From Prosthecobacter sp. (GTDB taxonomy: Bacteria; Verrucomicrobiota; Verrucomicrobiia; Verrucomicrobiales; Verrucomicrobiaceae), in NCBI GenBank assembly GCA_019186985.1, contig JABARQ010000013.1, positions 1-64,000 on the forward strand: DNA of 64,000 nucleotides. The letters are read 5' to 3'. Below the pieces are notes generated by a model. It saw nothing but the letters and a program-made list of their open reading frames with translations, was not told the DNA's origin and did no database searches. Positions 17,099 through 25,554 of this stretch are shown here, one piece after another. Numbering within the stretch: the first letter of the stretch is position 1; the number at the start of each line of letters is the position of its first letter. The position numbers and the translations under genes were made by a program.

Positions 17099-17692
17099 TT
17101 ACTTCTTCAGGGGCGAGTCGGCGGCAAGGGTGAAAGGCTCACCCTTTTCGTGCTTGCTCAGAATGAAGGCCAGAACTTCGACGACCCGCTGCAAACCGAG
17201 CTGGGGTTCCCAGGGTGGCATGCCCTTGGTGACATCCGGGGCGCCCTTGCGGATGATGGTCAGCATCTGCGTGGGGTTGCTGCCATGCTTCCATTCCTTG
17301 TCGTTCAGCGGCAGGCCGGGAAGCTTGGCACCGGCGAGGTGGGCGCTCAGGTCCGGGGCATGGCAGGCGACGCAGGTGGTGGCGTAGGTGGCGGCACCGG
17401 CCTCGACGATCTTGGGATCCTTCGACATCGCCCAGAGCTTGTCGTCACTGATGAGCTCCAGCTCCTTTTTCTGCTGTTCGGCGATCTTGGCCATGGCCTG
17501 GTCCACCTTGCTGGTGTCCGAGGTGCCGAGGCCGAATTGATAATACGCCACCCAGGCGATGACGAACCAGACCATGGTGATGTACCAGGTGCCAAGCCAC
17601 CAGTTGGGAAGCTTTTGATCATACTCCTGGATTCCATCGTAGGTGTGGTCACGGAGCACGGGGCCTTGGTCTTTGGGTTTCTCGGTGTTCAT
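17099..17692 (-). CDS. ccoP: Short monohaem CcoP-like subunit of cbb3-type oxidase
   Basis: A 197-aa protein from the ATG at 17692. The N-terminal part matches the CcoP/FixP anchor ('YDQKLPNWWLGTWYITMVWFVIAWVAYYQFG'), with one TM helix. A single cytochrome c domain follows with CVACH as the only CxxCH, 'GLPLNDKEWKHGS' and the distal Met segment 'KGMPPWE'. Classical CcoP is about 300 aa with two c haems; this one has one. It is the first gene of a minus-strand operon, and the catalytic subunits ccoN and ccoO are absent from the window. Electron transfer to a cbb3 oxidase encoded elsewhere is the likely role. Confidence 0.85.
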   Translation of the reverse strand: MNTEKPKDQGPVLRDHTYDGIQEYDQKLPNWWLGTWYITMVWFVIAWVAYYQFGLGTSDTSKVDQAMAKIAEQQKKELELISDDKLWAMSKDPKIVEAGAATYATTCVACHAPDLSAHLAGAKLPGLPLNDKEWKHGSNPTQMLTIIRKGAPDVTKGMPPWEPQLGLQRVVEVLAFILSKHEKGEPFTLAADSPLKK

Positions 17693-17772
17693 GGGAGTGT
17701 GAAGCGGCTTCAAAAGAACAAAGGCGGGAGGTCCTGAACTGCTCCTCCATCGTTGCTCATCCAGTGTCCGAT

Positions 17773-17792
17773 CTTGCGCCAGGCTGCGCAAG
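17773..17792. promoter_or_regulatory. Perfect 7-bp inverted repeat between ccoP and murI
   Basis: CTTGCGC at 17773-17779 and GCGCAAG at 17786-17792, with a 6-base spacer, lie in the divergent 155-bp region between ccoP and murI. It does not match the FNR/Anr consensus (TTGAT-N4-ATCAA), so the cognate factor, if any, is unknown. It could be an operator or chance. Confidence 0.25.
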
Positions 17793-17847
17793 CCTGTTGT
17801 AATCGGCGCTTGATCCCGGTCCGGCCCGGGCTTCCTGTCGCCATTCC

Positions 17848-18660
17848 ATGCCCGCATCCGACCCCTCCCAGGCCCCCCTCGGCGTCTTCGACTCCGGCGT
17901 CGGCGGACTCACCGTTGTGCGCGCCCTGCGCGAGCTGATGCCACAGGAGTCCATCGTGTACCTCGGGGACACGGCCCGCGTTCCCTACGGCTCAAAATCG
18001 CCCGACACCATCCGCCGCTTCTCCGTGGAGGACACGCAGTTTTTGATGGGCCATGGCGTCAAGGCCGTGGTGGTGGCCTGCAACACGGCCACGGCCCATG
18101 CCCTGCCCCTGCTCCAGGCGACCTTCCGTGTCCCGGTCATCGGCGTCATCGAGCCCGGGGTCGAGGCGACGCTGTCGGACCCCAGGTGCGAACGTGTCGG
18201 CATCATGGGGACGGCGGGCACGATCCGCAGCAGCGCCTACCAGTACGCCCTGGCCATGCGCCGCCCCGGCCTGCAGATCCATGCCTCCGCCACGCCGCTG
18301 CTGGTGCCGTTTATCGAGGAGGGCTGGATCGACCACCCGGCGCTGAAGCTGGTGCTGCGGCAGTACCTGGAGCCCCTGCTGGAGAAGGGGATTGACACGC
18401 TGATGCTGGGCTGCACGCATTACCCGCTGCTCATGCCGGTGCTGAAGAAGATGCTGGGGAAAAAGGTGCGGCTGGTGGACAGCGCCAGCACCTGCGCCGC
18501 CCACACCCTTCGAGTGCTTGAGGAACAGAAGCTTCTGCGCCGGGCGCGCAGCAAGCCGGTGTTGGACATCTACCTCACCGACCTCTCCGAACAGGCCGAG
18601 GCGATGACCCGCAGGTTCCTGGGCGCCGACTTCGGCCGCGTGAAGAAGGCGAGCCTGTGA
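17848..18660 (+). CDS. murI: Glutamate racemase
   Basis: A 270-aa enzyme converting L-glutamate to D-glutamate for peptidoglycan synthesis in the cytoplasm. Seen: 'VFDSGVGGLTVVRAL' at the start, the first catalytic Cys in 'VVVACNTATAHALP', and the second in 'LMLGCTHYPLLMP', plus 'GDTARVPYGSKS'. Length is typical (about 260-285). The gene is divergent from the cco operon and not in an evident operon with other mur genes. An 800-bp non-coding stretch follows. Confidence 0.95.
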   Translation: MPASDPSQAPLGVFDSGVGGLTVVRALRELMPQESIVYLGDTARVPYGSKSPDTIRRFSVEDTQFLMGHGVKAVVVACNTATAHALPLLQATFRVPVIGVIEPGVEATLSDPRCERVGIMGTAGTIRSSAYQYALAMRRPGLQIHASATPLLVPFIEEGWIDHPALKLVLRQYLEPLLEKGIDTLMLGCTHYPLLMPVLKKMLGKKVRLVDSASTCAAHTLRVLEEQKLLRRARSKPVLDIYLTDLSEQAEAMTRRFLGADFGRVKKASL

Positions 18661-19468
18661 AAAGGCGGACGCGCAAACCCTGCCCGCCGCTTTGACGGCT
18701 TCGCGCTTTTGCGGATGTCCTTCGCCGGATTGTCTTCCAGGCTACGGGAGTTGTTGGGATTCACGACTGCCATCCCAAGGAGGCATGCCGCATCCTCCTG
18801 GGGCATGTGATGGGGAAAAGAACAATCCGGCACTTGGAAACCGCGTCCGTTCACCAGGAAAACCGGCTGATCCGGCACTCATTGATGATGTGGCATTCAT
18901 CGAGCCGAGCTGGAGGCTCGCGGGAGGTTAGCCGGTGGTGAAGCGAGACATGGCGAGCGAGAACCACCGGTTCCATGTGGCCTAACCATCGCCTGACCTG
19001 GGCAGCGCCCTGGAGGGGTGCGAGAAGGGGGCGGTTGGGGCATGGCGGCAGCACAGGGTTGGCGATGGTTTCTCGCGTCCTTCCAGGACGCGGTGAACGT
19101 GGAACGTGGGGGTGGCGACGTTGCCCTGGGGTTTTCACTCGCCGGGCTCGTTTCACCCCAGGCTAATCTCTTTCGAGCCTCCGGCTCGGAGGAGCCGGAG
19201 GTATGCATCCTTATGGCCGAGCGAAAACGGATCGAGGCAAAGGAGCATGAGGCTGAAGAGGTTCAGCCGACCAAGAGACCTTGGCCACTTGGGCATAACC
19301 TGGACGCTAGGGAGCGAGGTGGGGGTGAAAATGCCCCCATCTCCCATGGCAGGAGCAGGAGGCCTGGGAATCACCGGATAATTCGAGGGTTGATGAGCTT
19401 GCCTAAAGACGATGCCACATCTTGAATGAAGGCGACTGAGTTCCCTGCCTAAAGCTTTTCATCCGACC
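18661..19468. other. Non-coding, hairpin-rich stretch between murI and the restriction island
   Basis: No convincing gene in 808 bases; several short frames are open but have no recognisable protein features. Between about 18900 and 19340 there are many hairpins: CGAGCC/GGCTCG (18901-18920), CCGGTGGT/ACCACCGG (18932-18970), CGCGTCC/GGACGCG (19074-19092), a perfect 10-bp stem with 4-base loop (19178-19201) and TGGGGG/CCCCCA (19320-19339). Such density suggests a dispersed structured repeat (REP/MITE-like) or a mobile-element remnant at the island edge. Copy number elsewhere in the genome would decide. Confidence 0.5.
19178..19201. repeat. Perfect 10-bp inverted repeat, 4-base loop
   Basis: CCTCCGGCTC (19178-19187) and GAGCCGGAGG (19192-19201) are exact reverse complements separated by GGAG. 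The stem is GC-rich without a U-tract on either side, so a simple intrinsic terminator is unlikely. It is the strongest hairpin in the repeat-like region before the restriction genes. Confidence 0.7.
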
Positions 19469-19588
19469 ATGTCTCGACCGCCGAAAGCCAAGACTGCTGA
19501 CAAGGATTCCTCCACAGCCAACCTGGGGTTTGAGGCGAAGCTCTGGCTCGCCGCCGACAAGTTGCGGAACAAGATGGACGCGGCGGAA
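19469..19588 (+). pseudogene. Truncated 5' end of a second type I methyltransferase gene (hsdM remnant)
   Basis: From the ATG at 19469 about 40 codons read MSRPPKAKTADKD..., then 'ANLGFEAKLWLAADKLRNKMDAAE'. This matches the N-terminus of a large HsdM subgroup, where it normally continues 'YKHVVLGLIFLKYISD'. Here the similarity stops after DAAE, and the frame ends about 30 codons later in unrelated sequence. It differs from the complete HsdM at 22943, which belongs to another subgroup. This is best read as the relic of an earlier type I system whose body was deleted at this point. It cannot encode a functional methyltransferase. Confidence 0.75.
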
Positions 19589-19697
19589 CCCGTGCAAAGT
19601 GGATCTGACCCGCAAATTACCATCGGGGCTACCGGAGCGAGACGGACAATATGCAAAATTGTCGCGCAGTGTTCGAACTAGAACAAGTCATCGCCGA

Positions 19698-22079
19698 ATG
19701 AACAAGAAAGCCCTCACCGAGACGGACATCCGCACCAAGTTCATCACGCCTGCGATTGTCGGCGGGGACGGGACGAAGTGGAACGTCATGACGCAGGTGC
19801 GCGAAGAGGTCTTTTTCACCAAGGGACGCGTCATCGTGCGTGGAAAGACCGTGAAGCGGGGCGAGGCGAAAAAGGCGGACTACCTTCTCGACTACAAGCC
19901 CAACCTCTGTCTCGCGGTCGTGGAGGCGAAGGACAACAACCACGCCGTCGGCGCGGGCATGCCGCAGGCCTTGGAGTATGCGGAGATTCTCGACCTGCCG
20001 TTTGCCTACAGCTCGAATGGAGATGCCTTTCTGGAGCATGACCGCACCGGAGGCTCGGCGGTCTTGGAGAGGGAAATCCCGCTCGATCAGTTTCCCACGC
20101 CTGATGAGCTTTGGCAGCGTTACTGCACGGCCAAGGGGCTGAAGCCTGACGAGATCGCCATCACCGTTCAGGACTACTACGACGACGGCTCCGGCAAGGC
20201 ACCGCGCTACTACCAGCTCATCGCCATCAACCGCACCGTCGATGCCATCGCTCGCGGGGAGAACCGGCTCCTGCTCGTCATGGCCACGGGCACCGGGAAG
20301 ACCTACACCGCCTTCCAGATCATCTGGCGGCTGTGGAAGTCGGGGGCCAAGAAGCGCATCCTGTTCCTCGTGGATCGGAACATCCTCGCCGATCAGACCA
20401 AGACGAACGACTTCAAGCCCTTCGGTGCCGCCATGACGAAGGTCACGAACCGCACGGTGGACAAGTCTTTCGAGATCTACCTCTGCCTCTATCAAGCCGT
20501 CACCGGCACCGAGGAGGAGGACAACATCTACAAGCAGTTCTCGCGGGACTTCTTCGATCTGGTCATCGTCGATGAGTGCCATCGCGGCAGCGCGGCGGAT
20601 GATGCACGCTGGCGGCAGGTGCTGGAATACTTCTCCTCCGCCACACAGATCGGCCTCACCGCCACGCCGAAGGAAACGAAGGACGTGTCGAACATCGAAT
20701 ACTTCGGCGAGCCCGTCTACACCTACTCGCTGCGTCAGGGCATCAGCGATGGCTTCCTCGCTCCTTACAAGGTCGTGCGCATCGGATTGGACAAGGACCT
20801 CGACGGCTGGCGTCCGGAGGACGGGCAGCGGGACAAACACGGCCAGCTTATCGAGGACCGGGAATACAATGACCGCGACTTTGACCGGAACCTCATCTTG
20901 GAAAAGCGCACGGCCATCGTCGCGGCGAAGGTCACCGAGTTCTTGAAGGCCACCAGCCGCTTCTCGAAGACCATCATCTTCTGCGAAAACATCGAGCACG
21001 CCGAGCGCATGCGGCAGGCCATGGTGAATGCCAATGCCGACCTCGCCGCCGCGAATCCGAACTACGTCGTCCGCATCACTGGCGACAACAGCGCGGGCAA
21101 GGCCCAGCTCGACAACTTCATCGACCCGGAGAAGACCTATCCCGTCATCGCCACCACCTCGCAGCTCATGTCCACCGGGGTCGATGCGCAGACCTGCAAA
21201 TTGATCGTCCTGGACAAGCGCATCGGCTCCATGACCGAGTTCAAGCAGATCATCGGTCGCGGCACGCGCATCAATGAGGACTACAACAAGCTCTTCTTCA
21301 CCATCATGGACTTCAAGCGGGCCACCGCCCTCTTTGCGGATCCTGACTTCGATGGCGATCCCGTGCAGATTTACGAGCCCAGAAGTGACGACACTGTCGT
21401 GCCACCGGATGAAACGTCAGAAGATGACAGCACTGTCAGCGAAGGCGCCACCAGCTACGGGGATGACTGCCACGATGCCTCTGGCGATGATGGCGACAAC
21501 CGTGGTGATCCACCCACGAAATACTACGTCGATAACGTCGAGGTCCGCGTCGCCACCGAGCGGGTGCAATACCTTGATGAAGGCGGCAGGCTCATCACCG
21601 AATCTTTGAAGGACTACTCCCGCAAAACTGTGCGCAAGGAGTTCGCTTCAATGGATGAGTTTTTGACCGTGTGGAACTCCGCGGAAAAGAAGCAGGCCGT
21701 TCTGGAGGAACTCGCCACCAAGGGCGTCTTTCTCGATGAACTGGCGGATCAGGTGGGTCACGATTTCGATGCCTTCGACCTCGTCTGCCACATCGCCTTC
21801 GATGCCCCGCCGCTCACGCGGAAGGAACGGGCGGAGAAGGTCAAGAAGCGGAACGTTTTCGGCCAATACGGCGAGCAGGCCCGCGCCGTGCTCGACGCCC
21901 TGCTCCAGAAGTATGCCGACAGCGGCATCACCAGCGTCGAGTCTCTCGAAATCCTCAAAGTCGATCCCTTCACCCAGCACGGCACGCCCGTCGAGATCGT
22001 GAAACTCTTCGGCGGCAAGCCGGGCTATTTGAAGGCCATCCGGGAGCTGGAAACGGAACTTTACCGAAAGGCGGCGTGA
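19698..22079 (+). CDS. hsdR: Type I restriction endonuclease subunit R (EcoEI-like)
   Basis: A 793-aa motor-nuclease subunit of a type I restriction complex. The N-terminal nuclease domain has the PD-(D/E)XK core ('YLLDYKPNLCLAVVEAKDNN', E-A-K at about 75). Helicase motifs: Walker A ATGTGKT (about 196-202), DECH (about 293), TATP, 'IIFCENIEHAERM' and QIIGRGTR. An acidic Asp/Ser-rich linker (about 570-610) precedes a C-terminal region ('FVLV..' replaced by 'DEFLTVWNSAEKKQAVLEEL') typical of EcoEI R proteins that binds HsdM/S. The frame extends upstream to 19530, but the ATG at 19698 (MNKKALTETDIRTKF) begins the conserved protein. The stop overlaps the DUF3800 start by one base (TGATG). Confidence 0.93.
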   Translation: MNKKALTETDIRTKFITPAIVGGDGTKWNVMTQVREEVFFTKGRVIVRGKTVKRGEAKKADYLLDYKPNLCLAVVEAKDNNHAVGAGMPQALEYAEILDLPFAYSSNGDAFLEHDRTGGSAVLEREIPLDQFPTPDELWQRYCTAKGLKPDEIAITVQDYYDDGSGKAPRYYQLIAINRTVDAIARGENRLLLVMATGTGKTYTAFQIIWRLWKSGAKKRILFLVDRNILADQTKTNDFKPFGAAMTKVTNRTVDKSFEIYLCLYQAVTGTEEEDNIYKQFSRDFFDLVIVDECHRGSAADDARWRQVLEYFSSATQIGLTATPKETKDVSNIEYFGEPVYTYSLRQGISDGFLAPYKVVRIGLDKDLDGWRPEDGQRDKHGQLIEDREYNDRDFDRNLILEKRTAIVAAKVTEFLKATSRFSKTIIFCENIEHAERMRQAMVNANADLAAANPNYVVRITGDNSAGKAQLDNFIDPEKTYPVIATTSQLMSTGVDAQTCKLIVLDKRIGSMTEFKQIIGRGTRINEDYNKLFFTIMDFKRATALFADPDFDGDPVQIYEPRSDDTVVPPDETSEDDSTVSEGATSYGDDCHDASGDDGDNRGDPPTKYYVDNVEVRVATERVQYLDEGGRLITESLKDYSRKTVRKEFASMDEFLTVWNSAEKKQAVLEELATKGVFLDELADQVGHDFDAFDLVCHIAFDAPPLTRKERAEKVKKRNVFGQYGEQARAVLDALLQKYADSGITSVESLEILKVDPFTQHGTPVEIVKLFGGKPGYLKAIRELETELYRKAA

Positions 22080-22831
22080 TGAGCGATTCCATCCCAAGGT
22101 TCAGTGACTACCTCGTCTTTGTGGACGAAAGCGGCGATCACAATCTCACCCAGATTGACCCTCAGTTTCCGGTTTTTGTACTGCTTTTCGCGATCATTCC
22201 CAAGTCGGACTATGTCGAGCGTGTGTGTCCTGATCTTCAGCGCTTCAAGTTTGAGTTCTGGGGCCATGATGAGGCCGTGCTGCACGAGCATGAAATCCGA
22301 AAGCCCTTTGGTGACTTTCTCTTTTTATTGCAGAGGCCCCTTCGTGAGCGGTTTCTCGCGTCACTCACCCGGCAGATGGTCGCACTGCCCGCCACGGTCA
22401 TTGCCGTGGTGATCGACAAGCCTGCCTATGCTGCCCGCTACCATCAGCCGGTGAACCCCTACGACTACGCGATGGAGGCAGGACTGGAGCGCGTGTTCCG
22501 GCATTTGGAAGGACTCGGGCAGGCAGAGTCAACCACCTCCATCATTGTTGAAAAGCGCGGCAGGCGTGAGGATGCCGAGCTAGAGCTTGCGTTTCGCCGC
22601 GTGTGCGACGGTGCCAACACCCTGCACAGGCCGTTTCCTCTTCAACTCGTCATGATCCCGAAAGCCTCCAACTCCACGGGTCTGCAATTGACCGACCTCA
22701 TGGCGCGTCCTGTAGCGCTGAAACACCTGCGGCCCGATCAGCCGAACCGCGCCTACGAAATCATCGAAGCCAAGTTTCGCCGCAGCCCGGCGGGGAAAAT
22801 CGAAGGCTGGGGACTGAAACTCCTGCCCTAG
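22079..22831 (+). CDS. DUF3800 protein inside the restriction operon
   Basis: A 250-aa protein with the N-terminal DUF3800 signature 'YLVFVDESGDHNL' and a C-terminal 'STGLQLTDLMARPV' that places the conserved Q-x-x-D-L in the family pattern. DUF3800 proteins have an RNase-H-like layout with conserved acidic residues and are frequent in phage-defence islands, but no biochemical function is established to my knowledge. The ATG at 22079 overlaps the hsdR stop by one base, indicating coupled translation. A 111-base gap separates it from hsdM. An accessory role in defence is inferred from the operon. Confidence 0.8.
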   Translation: MSDSIPRFSDYLVFVDESGDHNLTQIDPQFPVFVLLFAIIPKSDYVERVCPDLQRFKFEFWGHDEAVLHEHEIRKPFGDFLFLLQRPLRERFLASLTRQMVALPATVIAVVIDKPAYAARYHQPVNPYDYAMEAGLERVFRHLEGLGQAESTTSIIVEKRGRREDAELELAFRRVCDGANTLHRPFPLQLVMIPKASNSTGLQLTDLMARPVALKHLRPDQPNRAYEIIEAKFRRSPAGKIEGWGLKLLP

Positions 22832-22942
22832 AAATGCGAAAGGCCTCCGGGAAATCCCAGAAGCCTAGCGCCGACCGGAGATTTCCAGTCCAACTTGCCT
22901 CCATATTCATCCAATCTTCTGAGTCAGTCAATTTTCGTTTTC

Positions 22943-24400
22943 ATGCCCAACGTCTCCAACCTCGTCAAAACCATCCAGGACATCATGCGCAAGGACGCCG
23001 GAACTTACGGCGATGCGCAGCGGCTGGAGCAGCTCGGGTGGATGTTCTTCCTGAAGATCTTCGATGACCGCGAGCAGGAGATGGAGCTCCTGCGGGACCA
23101 CTACAAGTCCCCGCTGCCGCAGCACCTGCGCTGGTCGAGCTGGGCCAAGGACGAGGAAGGCATCACCGGCGATGCGCTGCTCGATTTCGTCAACAACACC
23201 CTCCTGCCGAAGCTGAAGGCCCTCACCGGCGGCGCGGACAAGATCGCCGGGCTCATCCGCATGGCGTTTGAGGACGCCAACAACTACATGAAGAACGGCA
23301 CGTTGATGCGGCAGGTCATCAACAAGATCAACGGCATCGACTTCAACGCCTCCGATGACCGCCACATGTTTGGCGACATCTATGAGAAGCTCCTCAAGGA
23401 CCTCCAGTCCGCCGGAAACGCGGGCGAGTTCTACACGCCCCGCGCTGTCACCCAGTTCATCGTCGAGCAGGTGAATCCCCGGCTCGGGGAAAGCGTGCTC
23501 GATCCCGCCTGCGGCACCGGCGGCTTCCTCGTCTGCGCCATCGAGCACCTGCGAAAACAGGCCAAGGACGAAAACGACGAGCGCAGCATCCAGGAATGCT
23601 TCGCCGGCATCGAGAAGAAGCACCTGCCGCATGTCCTGTGCATGACCAATCTCATGCTCCACGGCATCGACGTGCCCTCCAACGTCCGTCATGACAACAC
23701 CCTCTCCCGCCCGCTGCGTGACTGGGGGCCAAAGGAGCGCGTGGACTGCATCGTCACCAATCCGCCCTTCGGCGGCATGGAGGAGGACGGCATCGAGGCG
23801 AACTATCCCGCCGACTTCCGCACCCGCGAGACCGCGGACCTCTTCCTCGTGCTCATCATGAAGCTGCTGAAGCCCGGTGGCCGTGCCGGGCTCGTCCTGC
23901 CGGATGGCACGCTCTTTGGCGAAGGCGTCAAAACCCGCATCAAAGAGGCCCTGCTCACCGAGTGCAACCTGCACACCATCGTCCGCCTGCCGAACGGCGT
24001 CTTCAATCCCTACACCGGCATCCGCACGAACCTCCTCTTCTTCACCAAAGGCACGCCCACGAAGGAAGTCTGGTATTACGAGCATCCCTACCCGCCCGGA
24101 GCCAAGAGCTACAACAAGACGAAACCCATCCGCATCGAGGAGTTTGATCCCATCAAGGCCTGGTGGGGCAGCGAGGTCGATGCGTTCAAGGCCCGCGTTG
24201 AAAACGACCGCGCCTGGCGTGTCTCCATCGACCAGATCAAGGCCGGGAACTTCAATCTCGACCTCAAGAACCCCCACAGCACCGAAGAAGGCCCCGGCGA
24301 TGTGGACCACCTCCTGCCGGAGTATGAAAAGCTGCTCCAGGAGATCGCCGAGACGCGCGGGCAGCTCAAGACGCAATTGATGGAGGCCCTCACCCGATGA
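22943..24400 (+). CDS. hsdM: Type I restriction-modification DNA methyltransferase subunit M
   Basis: A 485-aa N6-adenine methyltransferase. The helical N-terminal HsdM domain ('MPNVSNLVKTIQDIMRKDAG', 'RLEQLGWMFFLKIFDDRE') is followed by the catalytic domain: SAM-binding motif I 'DPACGTGGFLV' (about 187-197) and catalytic NPPF (about 272-275). 'GEFYTPRAVTQFIVEQV' is typical of the family. The frame continues upstream to 22895, but the ATG at 22943 starts the conserved domain. Its stop overlaps the YhcG-like nuclease start (ATGA). With HsdS it methylates the recognition sequence, and with HsdR it restricts unmodified DNA. Confidence 0.95.
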   Translation: MPNVSNLVKTIQDIMRKDAGTYGDAQRLEQLGWMFFLKIFDDREQEMELLRDHYKSPLPQHLRWSSWAKDEEGITGDALLDFVNNTLLPKLKALTGGADKIAGLIRMAFEDANNYMKNGTLMRQVINKINGIDFNASDDRHMFGDIYEKLLKDLQSAGNAGEFYTPRAVTQFIVEQVNPRLGESVLDPACGTGGFLVCAIEHLRKQAKDENDERSIQECFAGIEKKHLPHVLCMTNLMLHGIDVPSNVRHDNTLSRPLRDWGPKERVDCIVTNPPFGGMEEDGIEANYPADFRTRETADLFLVLIMKLLKPGGRAGLVLPDGTLFGEGVKTRIKEALLTECNLHTIVRLPNGVFNPYTGIRTNLLFFTKGTPTKEVWYYEHPYPPGAKSYNKTKPIRIEEFDPIKAWWGSEVDAFKARVENDRAWRVSIDQIKAGNFNLDLKNPHSTEEGPGDVDHLLPEYEKLLQEIAETRGQLKTQLMEALTR

Positions 24401-25554
24401 AAAAGAAACCTGCCATCAAGCGAACCGCCGTCGCCAAGACGAAGCCCGACAATCTCGCCCCGCTCATCGCCGAGGTGCGAAATCTCGTCCAGTCCGCCCG
24501 CCGGGGCGTTGCATCCGTCGTCGATACATTTCAAGTGCTCACGAACTTCGAGATCGGTCGCCGCATCGTCGAGCATGAGCAGAAGGGCGAGAAACGAGCC
24601 GGCTACGGGCAGGAAATGCTGAAGGCGCTCTCAATCCGACTGACCGAAGAATTCGGCAGGGGCTTTTCCATCACCAATCTTCAGTTGATGCGGAAATTCT
24701 TCATCGAGAACGAAAACCGAATTCAACAGAAGGCTTCTGTTAAATTGGCATCCAAGGGGATTTTGCAGACACCCTCGGCGACTTCGGACCCCGTCGAGAT
24801 TTGGCAGAAGCCTGCTGCTAAATTCAGGAATCCCTTCACCCTGAGCTGGTCCCACTACGTTGAACTCCTTCCCATCAAAGACCCCGAAGAGCGCCGTTTT
24901 TATGAGATTGAGGCCACCAACGAAGGTTGGTCCGTGCCCGAACTCCGCCGCCAGAAAGCCTCCGCCCTCTACCACCGTCTCGCCCTCAGCCGTGACAAGG
25001 CAGGCATCCGCAAACTGGCCAGGGAAGGCCAGATCATCACCAAGCCGGAGGATGTGCTGAAAAACCCCTTCGTCCTGGAGTTCCTGGGGCTGGATGAAAA
25101 GTCCGGCTACTCCGAATCCGACCTCGAATCCGCCATCATCACCCATCTGGAAAAATTCCTCCTGGAGCTGGGGAAGGGTTTTCTTTTCGAGGCGCGGCAG
25201 AAACGCTTCACCTTCGATGGCGACCACTACTTCCTCGATCTCGTCTTCTACAACCGGCTCCTGCGCTGCTATCTGGTCATCGACCTCAAGCTCGACAAGA
25301 TCACCCACCAGGACCTCGGGCAGATGCAGATGTATGTGAACTACTACGACCGTCATGTGAAGCTGCCGGAGGAAAACGCCACCATCGGCCTGCTGCTCTG
25401 CCGGGAGAAAAATGACGCCGTGGTGGAACTCACGCTTCCCAAGGACGCCAACATCCACGCCAAAGAATACCAGCTCTATCTACCCTCGAAGGAGCTGCTC
25501 AAGGCCAAGCTCCTCGAATGGGTGCGGATGGAAAGCATGAATGCCAAAGGATGA
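24397..25554 (+). CDS. YhcG/DUF1016-type PD-(D/E)XK nuclease
   Basis: A 385-aa protein. The N-terminal helical DUF1016 region (about 20-180) includes 'NFEIGRRIVEHEQKGEKRAGYG' and 'LSIRLTEEFGRGFSITNLQLMRKFF'. The C-terminal nuclease domain (about 215-355) has 'FLLELGKGFLFEARQKRF', then 'DHYFLDLVFYNRLLRCYLVIDLK', a D-x(n)-D-L-K variant of the PD-(D/E)XK core, and 'LGQMQMYVNYYD'. YhcG-type genes are often found in type I loci; the exact role is not settled. It is translationally coupled to hsdM (4-base overlap) and separated from hsdS by three bases, so it is an integral member of the operon. Confidence 0.85.
   Translation: MKKKPAIKRTAVAKTKPDNLAPLIAEVRNLVQSARRGVASVVDTFQVLTNFEIGRRIVEHEQKGEKRAGYGQEMLKALSIRLTEEFGRGFSITNLQLMRKFFIENENRIQQKASVKLASKGILQTPSATSDPVEIWQKPAAKFRNPFTLSWSHYVELLPIKDPEERRFYEIEATNEGWSVPELRRQKASALYHRLALSRDKAGIRKLAREGQIITKPEDVLKNPFVLEFLGLDEKSGYSESDLESAIITHLEKFLLELGKGFLFEARQKRFTFDGDHYFLDLVFYNRLLRCYLVIDLKLDKITHQDLGQMQMYVNYYDRHVKLPEENATIGLLLCREKNDAVVELTLPKDANIHAKEYQLYLPSKELLKAKLLEWVRMESMNAKG

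Noticed and set aside
17690-17850. FNR/Anr box upstream of ccoP
   Set aside because: No TTGAT-N4-ATCAA match was found; only an unrelated GC-rich inverted repeat is present.
17693-17857. N-terminal extension of ccoP to 17857
   Set aside because: The extension overlaps the murI start and is Arg/Gly-rich; the conserved CcoP anchor begins shortly after the ATG at 17692.
18661-19468. Short frames of 60-130 codons between murI and hsdR
   Set aside because: Overlapping frames in several registers with no family features, in a hairpin-rich stretch; only the hsdM-like start at 19469 is supported.
22928-24376. 482-codon minus-strand frame opposite hsdM
   Set aside because: Exact antisense of a canonical methyltransferase gene; acidic, valine-rich shadow sequence.
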